Below are positions 33,292-42,159 of a DNA stretch of 64,000 bases, in pieces. Positions within the stretch are counted from its first letter, which is position 1. Every line of letters begins with the position of its first letter. Under the pieces are notes generated by a model. The model was not told the DNA's origin. It did not search any database and saw nothing but the letters and a program-made list of their open reading frames with translations. Source of the DNA: Mycobacterium sp. NS-7484 (GTDB lineage Bacteria; Actinomycetota; Actinomycetes; Mycobacteriales; Mycobacteriaceae); the NCBI RefSeq assembly GCF_001953975.1, contig NZ_MBEJ01000106.1, positions 1 through 64,000 on the forward strand, given 5' to 3'. Made by a program: the position numbers and the translations under genes.

Positions 33292-34247
33292 CCTTGACTC
33301 GTTTCCGGGCTCGATTCGGTCAGAACTTGCAGGACGTCCTGCGGTGCGTGGGCACGTTGAGCGGTCCGCAGCGAATTGGCCCGATATGACTGGGCCAGTT
33401 GAGGATCCAGTTCGGCCAGCGCCTGCAGATGCGCCGCCACCGCGGCCGCGTCACCACGGGCCACCGGCCCGGTCAGGGCGGCCTGACCGCGTTGCAGCGC
33501 ATTCTCCAGCGCCGCCCGGGCCAGCGGTCCCACCGCCCGCTCGGGCAGCCCGCCGGGGGCATCGCCGACGAGTTCCTGGCCGAGCAGTTCCTGACCGCGC
33601 AGCGAGGCCCGCAGGGTGTCGACGGCATCGAGCACGAGGGTGACCAGGTGGTTGCTGGCATGCGCCAGCGCGGCGTGATAGCGGGTCCTGGCATCCTCGG
33701 GGACCCGGAACGGCTCCCCACCGATCTCCAGCACCAGCGACTGCCCGATCGCATACCCCACCTCGTCGGCGGCGGTGATGCCGAAACAGGTGTCGGGCAG
33801 CCGGGCGATGTCCTCGTCGGAACCGGTGAACGTCATCGCCGGGTGGATGGCCAGCGGTATGCATCCTTGCTCGCTCAACGGCGCCAGCACCGCGACGCCG
33901 TTCGCCCCGGAGGTGTGCACCACGATGGTTCCGGGCCGGACGGCACCGGTGGCAGCCAGGCCGGATACCAGGGAGGCGAGCTCGGCGTCGGGGACGGCCA
34001 ACAGCAACAGCTCGGCGCGCCGGGCCACCTCGGCCACCGGGAGGATCGCGGTGTCGGGCAGCCGGCGCTGCGCCCGCAGCCGCGAGGCCTCGGAGATCGC
34101 GCTGCACGCCACCACGACATGTTCGACCCGCTCCAAGGCATGGCCGAGCGCCGTGCCGACCCGGCCGGCGGAAATGACGCCGACGCTGAGCCTGGCCGGA
34201 CGCAGGCCCTCAGGTGGAGACCACCCGTCTGCCGGGAGCTGCTGCAT
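33288..34247 (-). CDS. Rossmann-like/DUF2520 protein (Rv3603c-like)
   Basis: 319 residues from the ATG at 34247. The N-terminal Rossmann-like NAD(P)-binding domain (SVGVISAGRVGTALGHALE) is followed by a helical DUF2520 domain (about 165-300, YHAALAHASNHLVTLVLDAV), the layout of ketopantoate-reductase-like proteins. It lies immediately upstream of panC with an ATGA overlap. A role in supplying pantoate (ketopantoate reductase activity) is a reasonable inference from fold and operon but unproven. Confidence 0.82.
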   Translation of the reverse strand: MQQLPADGWSPPEGLRPARLSVGVISAGRVGTALGHALERVEHVVVACSAISEASRLRAQRRLPDTAILPVAEVARRAELLLLAVPDAELASLVSGLAATGAVRPGTIVVHTSGANGVAVLAPLSEQGCIPLAIHPAMTFTGSDEDIARLPDTCFGITAADEVGYAIGQSLVLEIGGEPFRVPEDARTRYHAALAHASNHLVTLVLDAVDTLRASLRGQELLGQELVGDAPGGLPERAVGPLARAALENALQRGQAALTGPVARGDAAAVAAHLQALAELDPQLAQSYRANSLRTAQRAHAPQDVLQVLTESSPETSQG

Positions 34248-34326
34248 CGCAGACGACCTCACAGGATGAATAGGTTCTCGTTCCAGTCCCGCGTGGCGGG
34301 TACCGGACGGTCGCCACGAGACTAAC

Positions 34327-35790
34327 TCACGGTTCGCGACGCCTGCGACGGCCGCCTTCTGCCGGGGCCGACTGGAACCGTGCCAGCAACTCACTGACCG
34401 ACTGTCCGTCGGCGTGGTGGCCGTTCTGTGGCTCCGGCTCGTCGTCGCTGCGGTGCCGCGACGCCCGCCGCGGCGGCTGGGAGGGCGGCGCCGACGGTTC
34501 GGCGGCCAGGGCCGGTGACGGCTGAGCGGCTGCGGGCCGCGCTGGATCGGACTCGGCCGGGGCGGAGTGGCGACCGCGAGGCGGCTCGGGCGTCTGGGCT
34601 GCCGACATCGCCGGGGCCGGGGTCCCCGGGGGTTCCGGCGTGGGCTCCGGGGCCGGTGCCGCTGTGGGTTCCGGGGCTGTCTGCGGGGTCGACTCCGGGG
34701 CGCGACGCCGGCCGACGTACTCGGTTGCCGCACCGTTCTGCGGGGTCACCGGGGCTGACCAGTTGCTGCCCGGTGCGCCCGCGGGAATCCACTGGCCCTC
34801 GGCGGGGGCGGGTTGCCAACCGGTCGCGGCCGGTTCGGAAGCCGCGTCCGGTGCCGGTTCCGGTGCCGGCACGGGCCCGGGCTGGGGCTCCGGTTCGGGG
34901 GCTTCGATCGTCGGTGACGGTTGCATCGGGGGCATGGTCGGCGGTGGGGGCGGCGGCGCCCAGGCCGACGTGGCCTCCGCGGGCCGACGTGCCGCCGGTT
35001 GCGGCTCCGGACGGGGCTGGGGTTGGGGCTCGGGCTCGACGCGAGGTTCGGGCTCCGCCTGGGGCTCGCGGCGCGGCGGCTCCGGCTGGCGTGCGGACTC
35101 CTGCTGCTGGCGCCGACGGCGGCGCGGCGGTTCACCCGCGGGCATCGGCCGTGACGGCAGCCGGTGGGCACCACCGGAGGTCGCCCAGTCGTTCTCCGGG
35201 GGATGCGGCTCGGCCGGAACGTCGATGATCGGGGTTTCCTCGGTCCGCGACGTACGGATGTCGGTGACCTCGACCGGTGGCACGTCCAGACGGCTGGCGG
35301 TGACCCGGCCCGCGGTGCGTACCGCGCTCTTGTCGGTCTCGATGGCCGGGCGGTTCATCAGGTCGGTGTCGAACAAGATCTCCAGGTTGGCCCGCAACGC
35401 GGCGAGTTCGGCGCGCAATGCGGCCACCTCGTCGGCGGCCTGGGCGCGCAGCTCGGAGGCCAGCTCCCGGCGCAGTTGGGTTTCGACGGTCAGCTCGTAC
35501 TCTCGCCGCGCGGAGATCTCCCGGTCCAGCTGCAGGTCGTAGACGAACTTCAGGTCCCGCGCCTTGGCCTGGTCCAGATCGCTCTGGCGGCGGTAGATGA
35601 CAGAGACGAAGGCCGCCACCACGGCAGCCCACAGCGCCAGGATGACGGCGAGTTTCAGCAACTCGACTCGATCGGTGAAGACCAATGCGGAACTGGCCAG
35701 AATGGCGAGCACCAGCAATACCGTCAAGAGGAGCCAGCCCGGCCTTCGGCCGCCGCGCCGTGGCCGACCACCGCGGGGCAGAACGGTCAT
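34327..35790 (-). CDS. Proline-rich membrane protein (Rv3604c-like, DUF6779)
   Basis: 487 residues from the ATG at 35790; a GTG at 35817 is an alternative. Two membrane spans at about 20-40 and 45-65 (WLLLTVLLVLAILASSALVF, LAVILALWAAVVAAFVSVIY), a coiled-coil-like segment at about 70-140 (LDREISARREYELTVETQL), then a long low-complexity Pro/Glu/Ala tail from about 190 to the end with many PEP/PAP repeats. The tail is presumably cytoplasmic by the positive-inside rule. Function unknown; a cell-envelope or divisome role is only a guess. Within the fol-pan operon. Confidence 0.8.
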   Translation of the reverse strand: MTVLPRGGRPRRGGRRPGWLLLTVLLVLAILASSALVFTDRVELLKLAVILALWAAVVAAFVSVIYRRQSDLDQAKARDLKFVYDLQLDREISARREYELTVETQLRRELASELRAQAADEVAALRAELAALRANLEILFDTDLMNRPAIETDKSAVRTAGRVTASRLDVPPVEVTDIRTSRTEETPIIDVPAEPHPPENDWATSGGAHRLPSRPMPAGEPPRRRRRQQQESARQPEPPRREPQAEPEPRVEPEPQPQPRPEPQPAARRPAEATSAWAPPPPPPTMPPMQPSPTIEAPEPEPQPGPVPAPEPAPDAASEPAATGWQPAPAEGQWIPAGAPGSNWSAPVTPQNGAATEYVGRRRAPESTPQTAPEPTAAPAPEPTPEPPGTPAPAMSAAQTPEPPRGRHSAPAESDPARPAAAQPSPALAAEPSAPPSQPPRRASRHRSDDEPEPQNGHHADGQSVSELLARFQSAPAEGGRRRRREP

Positions 35791-35867
35791 GCGCCGACTG
35801 TACCCGTCACCGGCCATTCAGCCGGGCGACCGCTGCGGCGATTCGGCCATCGACCTGAGGAAATCGG

Positions 35868-36344
35868 CTATTCGGTGGCGGTGTCGCCGTTGTCGGGCGG
35901 CTCGCCGGGGGACGTGCAGCAATGCTGCAGCCACACCGCCGCAACGGCGAGCGCCAGCGCACTGATCGCGGCGACCACCGCACCCGGGGTGTCTTCCCCG
36001 GCCACCCGCAGTTCGCCGCGGCGCGGCAGCAGGTAGACCACGACACCGATCCACCAACCCGCGACAATGGCCCCGACCCAGGCCGACGCCTTGGCGATGA
36101 CGACCGACCGGGCCACCGCCAACGGATGCAGCCGGCCGGTGCCGACCCCGATCTGGCCGTCGTTGATCTTGGCCCGCACGTAGAACGCCCAACCGGCCTC
36201 GATGAGTGCGACCGCCAGCAGCGACAGACCGGTCCACACCGTCAGCGGCGGAAACCACCGATAGAGAATTGCGACCAGCACATAGCCGACGATCGCCACG
36301 ATCGCCGTGGTGCCGGCCAGATCACGTTTGCGGGTCGGCCCCAT
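35868..36344 (-). CDS. DUF3180 membrane protein (Rv3605c-like)
   Basis: 158 residues from the ATG at 36344, which overlaps the folK stop by one base (TGATG). Four predicted membrane spans, for example TTAIVAIVGYVLVAILY and LTVWTGLSLLAVALIEAGW. A consistent member of actinobacterial folate operons just after folK, but with no known activity. Confidence 0.85.
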   Translation of the reverse strand: MGPTRKRDLAGTTAIVAIVGYVLVAILYRWFPPLTVWTGLSLLAVALIEAGWAFYVRAKINDGQIGVGTGRLHPLAVARSVVIAKASAWVGAIVAGWWIGVVVYLLPRRGELRVAGEDTPGAVVAAISALALAVAAVWLQHCCTSPGEPPDNGDTATE

Positions 36345-36880
36345 CAGTCGGCCACGGGTGCGGTTCGGGCGACCAGTTCCAGATCCGTGCGCCGGACCCC
36401 GGCCCGCTCGACCGGATCGATCTCCTCGAGCAGATAGGCCACTCGACACGACTGGCCGACCACGGTCAACGTGGCGTCAGGATCGACAGCGAGCCACGGG
36501 ATGAGCACGAACGCGCGCAGATGCGCCAGCGGATGAGGCAACGTCAGCTCCTCGTCCCGGGAGAACACCTCGACGTCGCCGTCGTGGCAGGTGATCAGGT
36601 CGACGTCGAGGGTGCGCGGACCCCACTTCTGTTCCCGGACGCGGTCGGCAGCCTGTTCCAGGGCCTGGCCGCGCCGCAGCCAGCCCCGGGCGTCGAGATC
36701 GGGTGCGTCCGCGATCACCACCGCGTTGAGGAACGGATTCTGCTCGACACCACCCCAGGCGTCGGTCTCGAACACCGGCGACACCGCGCGCACGGCGGGC
36801 CCGAGCGCATCGAGGACCGATTGCAGGCGGGCCAGCCGGTCACCGAGGTTGGAGCCGATCGAGAGGACGGTGGAGGTCAC
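36344..36880 (-). CDS. folK: 2-amino-4-hydroxy-6-hydroxymethyldihydropteridine pyrophosphokinase FolK
   Basis: 178 residues. HPPK motifs: VLSIGSNLGDRLARL, PFLNAVV, and WGPRTLDVDLITC (Mg2+-binding Asp pair). Transfers pyrophosphate from ATP to hydroxymethyldihydropterin. Its ATG overlaps the folB stop by four bases; its stop overlaps the DUF3180 gene by one. Confidence 0.96.
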   Translation of the reverse strand: MTSTVLSIGSNLGDRLARLQSVLDALGPAVRAVSPVFETDAWGGVEQNPFLNAVVIADAPDLDARGWLRRGQALEQAADRVREQKWGPRTLDVDLITCHDGDVEVFSRDEELTLPHPLAHLRAFVLIPWLAVDPDATLTVVGQSCRVAYLLEEIDPVERAGVRRTDLELVARTAPVAD

Positions 36881-37278
36881 GTGGCACCTCCGCTGTCTCT
36901 GTTCTGCTCCTCACGTCCACGGCGCGACCGGCGGGCCACCACCGCGACATCGTCAAACGTTAGCGGAATGGGGGCACTGGGCTTGTGCACCACAACCTCG
37001 ACCGCGTGCAGCCGTTCGTCGACCATGAGGGCGTCGGCGATCTCGGCCGAAACCGTCTCGATGAGATTGCGTGGCGGGCCCGCGACGATGTCGGCCGCGC
37101 GCTCGGCCAGGGCACCGTAGTCGAGGGTGTCGGCAAGGTCGTCGGTTTCGGCCGCCCGGCGCAGATCCACCCAGGCGGTGACGTCGACGACGAATTCCTG
37201 ACCGTCACGCCGTTCATGCTCGAAGACGCCATGGTTGCCGCGAACCCGTAAGCCGCGCAACTCAATTCGATCAGCCAA
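36877..37278 (-). CDS. folB: Dihydroneopterin aldolase FolB
   Basis: 133 residues. Starts at a TTG (37278), decided by GGAGG eight bases upstream and by the family N-terminus ADRIELRGLRVRGNHGVFEHE. Catalytic Tyr/Lys/Glu contexts include NHGVFEHERRDGQ and VVHKPSAPIPLTFDDV. Cleaves dihydroneopterin to hydroxymethyldihydropterin. Overlaps folP by 8 bp and folK by 4 bp. Confidence 0.94.
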   Translation of the reverse strand: MADRIELRGLRVRGNHGVFEHERRDGQEFVVDVTAWVDLRRAAETDDLADTLDYGALAERAADIVAGPPRNLIETVSAEIADALMVDERLHAVEVVVHKPSAPIPLTFDDVAVVARRSRRGREEQNRDSGGAT

Positions 37279-38104
37279 TCCGTCCTCCAGATTCCCAGGC
37301 GTGCAGCACGGCGAGAGCGTCGACGGAGGCCACCACGTCATGCACGCGAACGCCCCAGGCCCCGTGCTGGGCTGCCAGCAGCGAGATCACGGCGGTGGCA
37401 GTCTCCCGGCCGTCGGGCGGCCGCGGCGCACCGTCGGGGCCGGCCAGCAGTGCGCCCAGAAAGCGTTTACGTGACGCACCGACCAACACCGGGATCCCGG
37501 TGGCGACGAACTCCGGCAGGGCGTGCAGTAGTGCCCAATTGTGTTGCGCGGTCTTGGCGAAGCCCAGACCCGGATCGATGATCAGCCGCTGCGGATCGAC
37601 CCCGGCGGCCACTGCGGCGTCGACCGCGGACAGCAGCTCGGTGCGCACCTCGGCGACCACATCGCCGTAGGCCGGGGCGCGGTGCGGCCGGTCCGCGCCG
37701 ACCGAGCGCCAGTGCATCAGGATCCAGGGAACTTTCGCCTCGGCGAGCAGCGGGGCCATGTTCGGATCGGCCAATCCGCCGGAGACGTCGTTGACGATCT
37801 GTGCGCCGTTCTCCAGCGCAACTTTCGCCACGGCGGCGTGCATGGTGTCGATGCTGACGGTGATCCCTTGGGCGGCAAGGGCTTTTATGACGGGCCCGAC
37901 GCGGGCGGCCTCCACCGCCGGGTCGATGCGCACCGCACCGGGGCGGGTCGATTCGCCACCCACGTCGATGATCGCCGCCCCGGCCGCGGCCAGTGCCAAC
38001 CCGTGTTCGACCGCACGGTCACGGTCGATGAATTTGCCGCCATCAGAGAAGGAATCGTCGGTGACGTTCACAACTCCCATGACCTGCACAGGGGTGGGCT
38101 TCAC
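37271..38104 (-). CDS. folP: Dihydropteroate synthase FolP
   Basis: 277 residues. Pterin-site motifs MGVVNVTDDSFSDGG, IIDVGGESTRPGA, IVNDVSGG, and LIIDPGLGFAKT, plus LVGASRKRFLG. Joins hydroxymethyldihydropterin pyrophosphate with p-aminobenzoate; target of sulfonamides and dapsone. GTG start at 38104 overlaps the folE stop by four bases (GTGA). Confidence 0.96.
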   Translation of the reverse strand: MKPTPVQVMGVVNVTDDSFSDGGKFIDRDRAVEHGLALAAAGAAIIDVGGESTRPGAVRIDPAVEAARVGPVIKALAAQGITVSIDTMHAAVAKVALENGAQIVNDVSGGLADPNMAPLLAEAKVPWILMHWRSVGADRPHRAPAYGDVVAEVRTELLSAVDAAVAAGVDPQRLIIDPGLGFAKTAQHNWALLHALPEFVATGIPVLVGASRKRFLGALLAGPDGAPRPPDGRETATAVISLLAAQHGAWGVRVHDVVASVDALAVLHAWESGGRIG

Positions 38105-38718
38105 TTCCGCAGGATAAGTTCCAGCGCCTCGGCCCGGGATGCCTTGTCCGTCTTGAACTGTCCGCGCACCGCGGAGGTGGTGGTGACCGCGCCGGGTTTA
38201 CGGACCCCGCGCATGGCCATGCAGAGGTGCTCGGCCTCGATCACCACGATGGCTCCGCGCGGATCGAGCTTGCGCATCAGGGCGTCGGCGATCTGGGCGG
38301 TCAGCCGCTCCTGCACCTGCGGACGCTTGGAGTACAGATCGACCAGCCGGGCGATCTTCGACAGGCCGGTCACCCGCCCGTCCACCCCGGGGATGTACCC
38401 GACGTGGGCCACCCCGTGGAACGACACCAGATGGTGCTCGCAGGTGGAGTACATCGGGATCTCCTTGACGAGCACGAGCTCGTCGTGTTCCTCGTCGAAG
38501 GTGGTGTTGAGCACCGCATCCGGGTCGGTGTACAGGCCCGCCATCAGTTCCTTGTACGCACGCGCCACCCGAGCCGGGGTGTCCAACAGACCCTGACGGT
38601 CGGGGTTCTCACCGATGGCGATCAGCAGCTCACGCACTGCCGCCTCGGCCCGCGGTTGGTCGAACACCCGCGTGGCCGTATCGGTGTTGTTGTGATGCTC
38701 GCGCAGCGACTGCGACAT
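38101..38718 (-). CDS. folE: GTP cyclohydrolase I FolE
   Basis: 205 residues. Zinc ligands in STCEHHLVSFHG and EHLCMAMRGV; GTP-binding and catalytic His in the TUNNELLING-fold core (VGYIPGVDGRVTGLSKIARL). First enzyme of folate synthesis and first fol gene here, 20 bases after ftsH. A zinc enzyme; no zinc-independent FolE2 is seen in the window. Confidence 0.96.
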   Translation of the reverse strand: MSQSLREHHNNTDTATRVFDQPRAEAAVRELLIAIGENPDRQGLLDTPARVARAYKELMAGLYTDPDAVLNTTFDEEHDELVLVKEIPMYSTCEHHLVSFHGVAHVGYIPGVDGRVTGLSKIARLVDLYSKRPQVQERLTAQIADALMRKLDPRGAIVVIEAEHLCMAMRGVRKPGAVTTTSAVRGQFKTDKASRAEALELILRK

Positions 38719-38738
38719 CGAAGCCTCCGTTCTTCCGA

Positions 38739-41084
38739 TCAGCCGTGGGTGCCTGGATTGGACCGGTCGGCCCGATCAGACCGGTCGGAACCGCCGTCCT
38801 GGCCGGCCTCCTCGTTGGGGTTGGGCTGACCTGGATGAGGATAGGGCTGATACGGGTACGGCTGGGGCTGTTGCCATCCCGACGGATGCGGCGGCGGGTA
38901 CCAGTAACCCTGCTGCTGCGGGGGCGGCTGGTATCCGGGCTGCTGCGGCTGTTGCGGCGACTGGTGTTGCGGCGGCGGAGGCCAGCCGGGCGCATGCCAG
39001 CCGGCCGGCGCGCCGTAGTCGGGCTGCGTCGAGCCGTTGGGTGGTGCGCCGTTGCTCGGCACACCGTTGGTCTGACCGGCGGCCTGGGCCTTTTCGTTGG
39101 CCTCGCGGCTGGCCGCGGCGATGGCGGCCTTGAACGCCGGCTCCGGCACCGGCGGCGGCCACGGCTCACCGCGCTCGATGGCGATCTCGCCCGGGGTCTT
39201 GATCGGCGGCTTGTCTGACGGCACGCGGCCGCCGAAGTCGTCGAACATGGTCAGCCGGGGACGCTTCTTGACGTCGCCGAAGATGGCCTCCAGCTCGGCG
39301 CGGTGCAGCGTCTCCTTCTCCAGCAGCTCGCCGGCCAGGGTGTCGAGCACGTCGCGGTACTCGGTGAGGATCTCCCACGCCTCGGTGTGCGCAGCCTCGA
39401 TGAGCTTGCGTACCTCGTCGTCGATATCGCGGGCCACCTCATGACCGAAGTCGGCCTGAGTGCCCATGGTGCGGCCCAGGAACGGATCGCCGTGCTCGGT
39501 GCCGTAACGCACCGCACCCAGCTTGGAGCTCATGCCGTACTCGGTGACCATCGCGCGGGCGATCTTGGTGGCCTGCTCGATGTCGGACACCGCACCGGTG
39601 GTGGGCTCGCGGAACACCAGCTCCTCGGCGGCGCGGCCACCCATCGCGAAGACCAGCCGGGCGATCATCTCGGAGCGGGTCATCAGGCCCTTGTCGTCCT
39701 CGGGCACCGCCACGGCGTGGCCGCCGGTGCGGCCGCGGGCCAGGATGGTCACCTTGTAGATCGGCTCGATGTCCGGCATCGCCCACGCGGCCAGGGTGTG
39801 TCCGCCCTCGTGGTAGGCGGTGATCTTCTTTTCCTGCTCGCTGATGATGCGGCTCTTGCGGCGCGGGCCACCCACCACGCGGTCGACGGCTTCTTCCAGC
39901 GCCGCACTCGTGATGATGGTGCCGTTCTCGCGGGCGGTGAGCAGCGCGGCCTCGTTGATGACGTTGGCCAGGTCCGCGCCGGACATGCCGACGGTCCGCT
40001 TGGCCAGCCCGTCCAGGTCGGCGTCGGGCGCGATGGGCTTGCCCGCCGAGTGCACCTTGAGCACCGCGCGACGGCCGGCCAGGTCGGGGTTGGACACCGG
40101 GATCTGCCGGTCGAAGCGGCCGGGCCGCAGCAGGGCCGGGTCCAGGATGTCGGGCCGGTTGGTGGCCGCGATGAGGATGACGCCCTGGCGGTCACCGAAG
40201 CCGTCCATCTCGACCAACAGCTGGTTGAGCGTCTGCTCACGTTCGTCGTGACCGCCGCCCATGCCGGCGCCGCGCTGGCGGCCGACGGCGTCGATCTCGT
40301 CGACGAAGATGATGCACGGGCTGTTGGCCTTGGCCTGCTCGAACATGTCACGTACGCGGGAGGCGCCGACGCCGACGAACATCTCGACAAAGTCCGAACC
40401 AGAGATCGTGAAGAACGGCACCCCGGCCTCGCCGGCAACCGCGCGGGCCAGCAGGGTCTTGCCGGTTCCGGGCGGGCCGTACAGCAGTACGCCCTTGGGG
40501 ATCTTCGCGCCCAGCGCCTGGTAACGGCTGGGGTTCTGCAGGAAGTCCTTGATCTCGTAGAGCTCTTCGACCGCCTCGTCGACGCCGGCGACGTCGGCGA
40601 ACGTGGTCTTGGGCATGTCCTTGCCGAGCTGCTTGGCCTTGCTCTTGCCGAAGCCGAAGCCCATCCGGCCGCCGCCCTGCATGCGGGAGAACATCACGAA
40701 CAGCGCCACCAGCAACAACAACGGCAGCATGTAGATCAGCATCGAACCGAGGAAGCTGCCCTGGTTCACGGTGGTGCCGAACTTGACGTTCTTGGCGTCG
40801 AGCTGGTCGACGAGCTTGACCGCATAACCCGTGGGGTACTTGGTGATGACCTTGTCGGAGTTCTCGGTCTCTTCTTTACCGCTCTTGAGGTCGAGGCGCA
40901 GTTGCTGCTCGCGGTCGTCGATCTGGGCGCTGTTGACGTTGTCAGCGTTGATCTGAGCCACCGCCACCGAGGTGTCGACGGGTTTGTAGCCGCGGGTGTC
41001 GTCGCTGAAATAGAAGAACGACCAGCCCAGCAGCAGCACGACCGCGATCACGGTCAGCGTGCGGATCACATTTTTGCGGTTCAT
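38739..41084 (-). CDS. ftsH: ATP-dependent zinc metalloprotease FtsH
   Basis: 781 residues. Membrane spans at about 9-26 and 112-133 flank a small periplasmic domain. AAA+ module with Walker A GPPGTGKT (203-210) and Walker B IIFVDEID (258-265); the M41 protease motif HEGGH is at 425-429. After about residue 610 comes a Pro/Gln/Gly/Tyr-rich extension of roughly 150 residues, common in actinobacterial FtsH. Degrades unassembled membrane proteins. Heads the long fol-pan chain; divergent from ephA. Confidence 0.97.
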   Translation of the reverse strand: MNRKNVIRTLTVIAVVLLLGWSFFYFSDDTRGYKPVDTSVAVAQINADNVNSAQIDDREQQLRLDLKSGKEETENSDKVITKYPTGYAVKLVDQLDAKNVKFGTTVNQGSFLGSMLIYMLPLLLLVALFVMFSRMQGGGRMGFGFGKSKAKQLGKDMPKTTFADVAGVDEAVEELYEIKDFLQNPSRYQALGAKIPKGVLLYGPPGTGKTLLARAVAGEAGVPFFTISGSDFVEMFVGVGASRVRDMFEQAKANSPCIIFVDEIDAVGRQRGAGMGGGHDEREQTLNQLLVEMDGFGDRQGVILIAATNRPDILDPALLRPGRFDRQIPVSNPDLAGRRAVLKVHSAGKPIAPDADLDGLAKRTVGMSGADLANVINEAALLTARENGTIITSAALEEAVDRVVGGPRRKSRIISEQEKKITAYHEGGHTLAAWAMPDIEPIYKVTILARGRTGGHAVAVPEDDKGLMTRSEMIARLVFAMGGRAAEELVFREPTTGAVSDIEQATKIARAMVTEYGMSSKLGAVRYGTEHGDPFLGRTMGTQADFGHEVARDIDDEVRKLIEAAHTEAWEILTEYRDVLDTLAGELLEKETLHRAELEAIFGDVKKRPRLTMFDDFGGRVPSDKPPIKTPGEIAIERGEPWPPPVPEPAFKAAIAAASREANEKAQAAGQTNGVPSNGAPPNGSTQPDYGAPAGWHAPGWPPPPQHQSPQQPQQPGYQPPPQQQGYWYPPPHPSGWQQPQPYPYQPYPHPGQPNPNEEAGQDGGSDRSDRADRSNPGTHG

Positions 41085-41217
41085 CGATCACTCGGCCGAG
41101 TTCGGCCCGGTCCTTCCAACGTGCGCAGTTGAGACATTCAAGGCTACCGCTAGACCAACGTTCGGCAGTTCCCGACGGTATCTAGCCCACGGCGCGCTGC
41201 TGTGCTTGGGTGAGATC

Positions 41218-42159
41218 GTGCTCACACCTACCGAACGGTTAGTCGACACCAACGGCGTGACATTGCGGGTGACCGAGGCGGGTGAACGCGGAAACCCGGT
41301 GGTGGTGCTCGCCCACGGATTCCCCGAACTCGCCTATTCATGGCGTCATCAGATCCCGGCACTGGCGGCGGCCGGCTACCACGTCCTGGCGCCCGACCAG
41401 CGCGGCTACGGCGGCTCCTCGCGCCCCGAGGACATCGACGCCTACAACATCATGGAGTTGACCGCCGACATCGCCGGCCTGCTCGATGATGTCGGTGCCG
41501 AGAAGGCGGTGCTCGTCGGCCATGACTGGGGCTCCCCGGTGGCCACCAACTTCCCGCTGTTCTTCCCCGAGCGCACCGCGGCGGTGGCCGCGCTGAGCGT
41601 GCCGCCGATCCCGCGCGCCCCGGCGCCGCCCGTCGCGATCTGGCGCAAGATCTTCGGTGACAATTTCTTCTACATCCTGTACTTCCAGGAACCCGGCGTT
41701 GCCGATGCCGCGCTGGGCGCTGACCCGCGACACTCCCTGCGTCGCTCGCTGGCGATGGAGGGCATTGCCGAACCGATCGAGAGCCTGGCCGATCGGCCGT
41801 TGCCGCCACTGCCGGACTGGATCACCGAAGACGAGTTCGAGCACTACGCGCGGGCCTACACCGAGAACGGTTTCACCGGGCCGTTGAACTGGTACCGCAA
41901 CTTCGACCGCAACTGGGAGCTGACCGATCCCGACGCCGAGAACACCGCGGCCCAGACCATCACGGTGCCGACGCTGTTCCTGGCCGGCAGCGCCGATGCG
42001 GTGCTGAGCTTCACCCCGCGCGACCGTGTGCGTGACGTGGTCACCGGTGATTACCGCGAAGTGTTGCTCGAGGGCGCCGGGCACTGGTTGCAGCAGGAAC
42101 GCCCGGACGAGGTGAACGCGGTGTTGTTGGAGTTCCTCGACGGGTTGGAGCTGAAGTGA
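41218..42159 (+). CDS. ephA: Epoxide hydrolase EphA
   Basis: 313 residues from the GTG at 41218. Alpha/beta-hydrolase with HGFPE oxyanion motif (LAHGFPELAYSWRHQ), nucleophile Asp in LVGHDWGSPVA, and catalytic His in LEGAGHWLQQERP. Very similar throughout to the M. tuberculosis EphA (Rv3617). First gene of a three-gene operon with a luciferase-like monooxygenase and an alcohol dehydrogenase; GTGA overlap with the next gene. Confidence 0.93.
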   Translation: MLTPTERLVDTNGVTLRVTEAGERGNPVVVLAHGFPELAYSWRHQIPALAAAGYHVLAPDQRGYGGSSRPEDIDAYNIMELTADIAGLLDDVGAEKAVLVGHDWGSPVATNFPLFFPERTAAVAALSVPPIPRAPAPPVAIWRKIFGDNFFYILYFQEPGVADAALGADPRHSLRRSLAMEGIAEPIESLADRPLPPLPDWITEDEFEHYARAYTENGFTGPLNWYRNFDRNWELTDPDAENTAAQTITVPTLFLAGSADAVLSFTPRDRVRDVVTGDYREVLLEGAGHWLQQERPDEVNAVLLEFLDGLELK

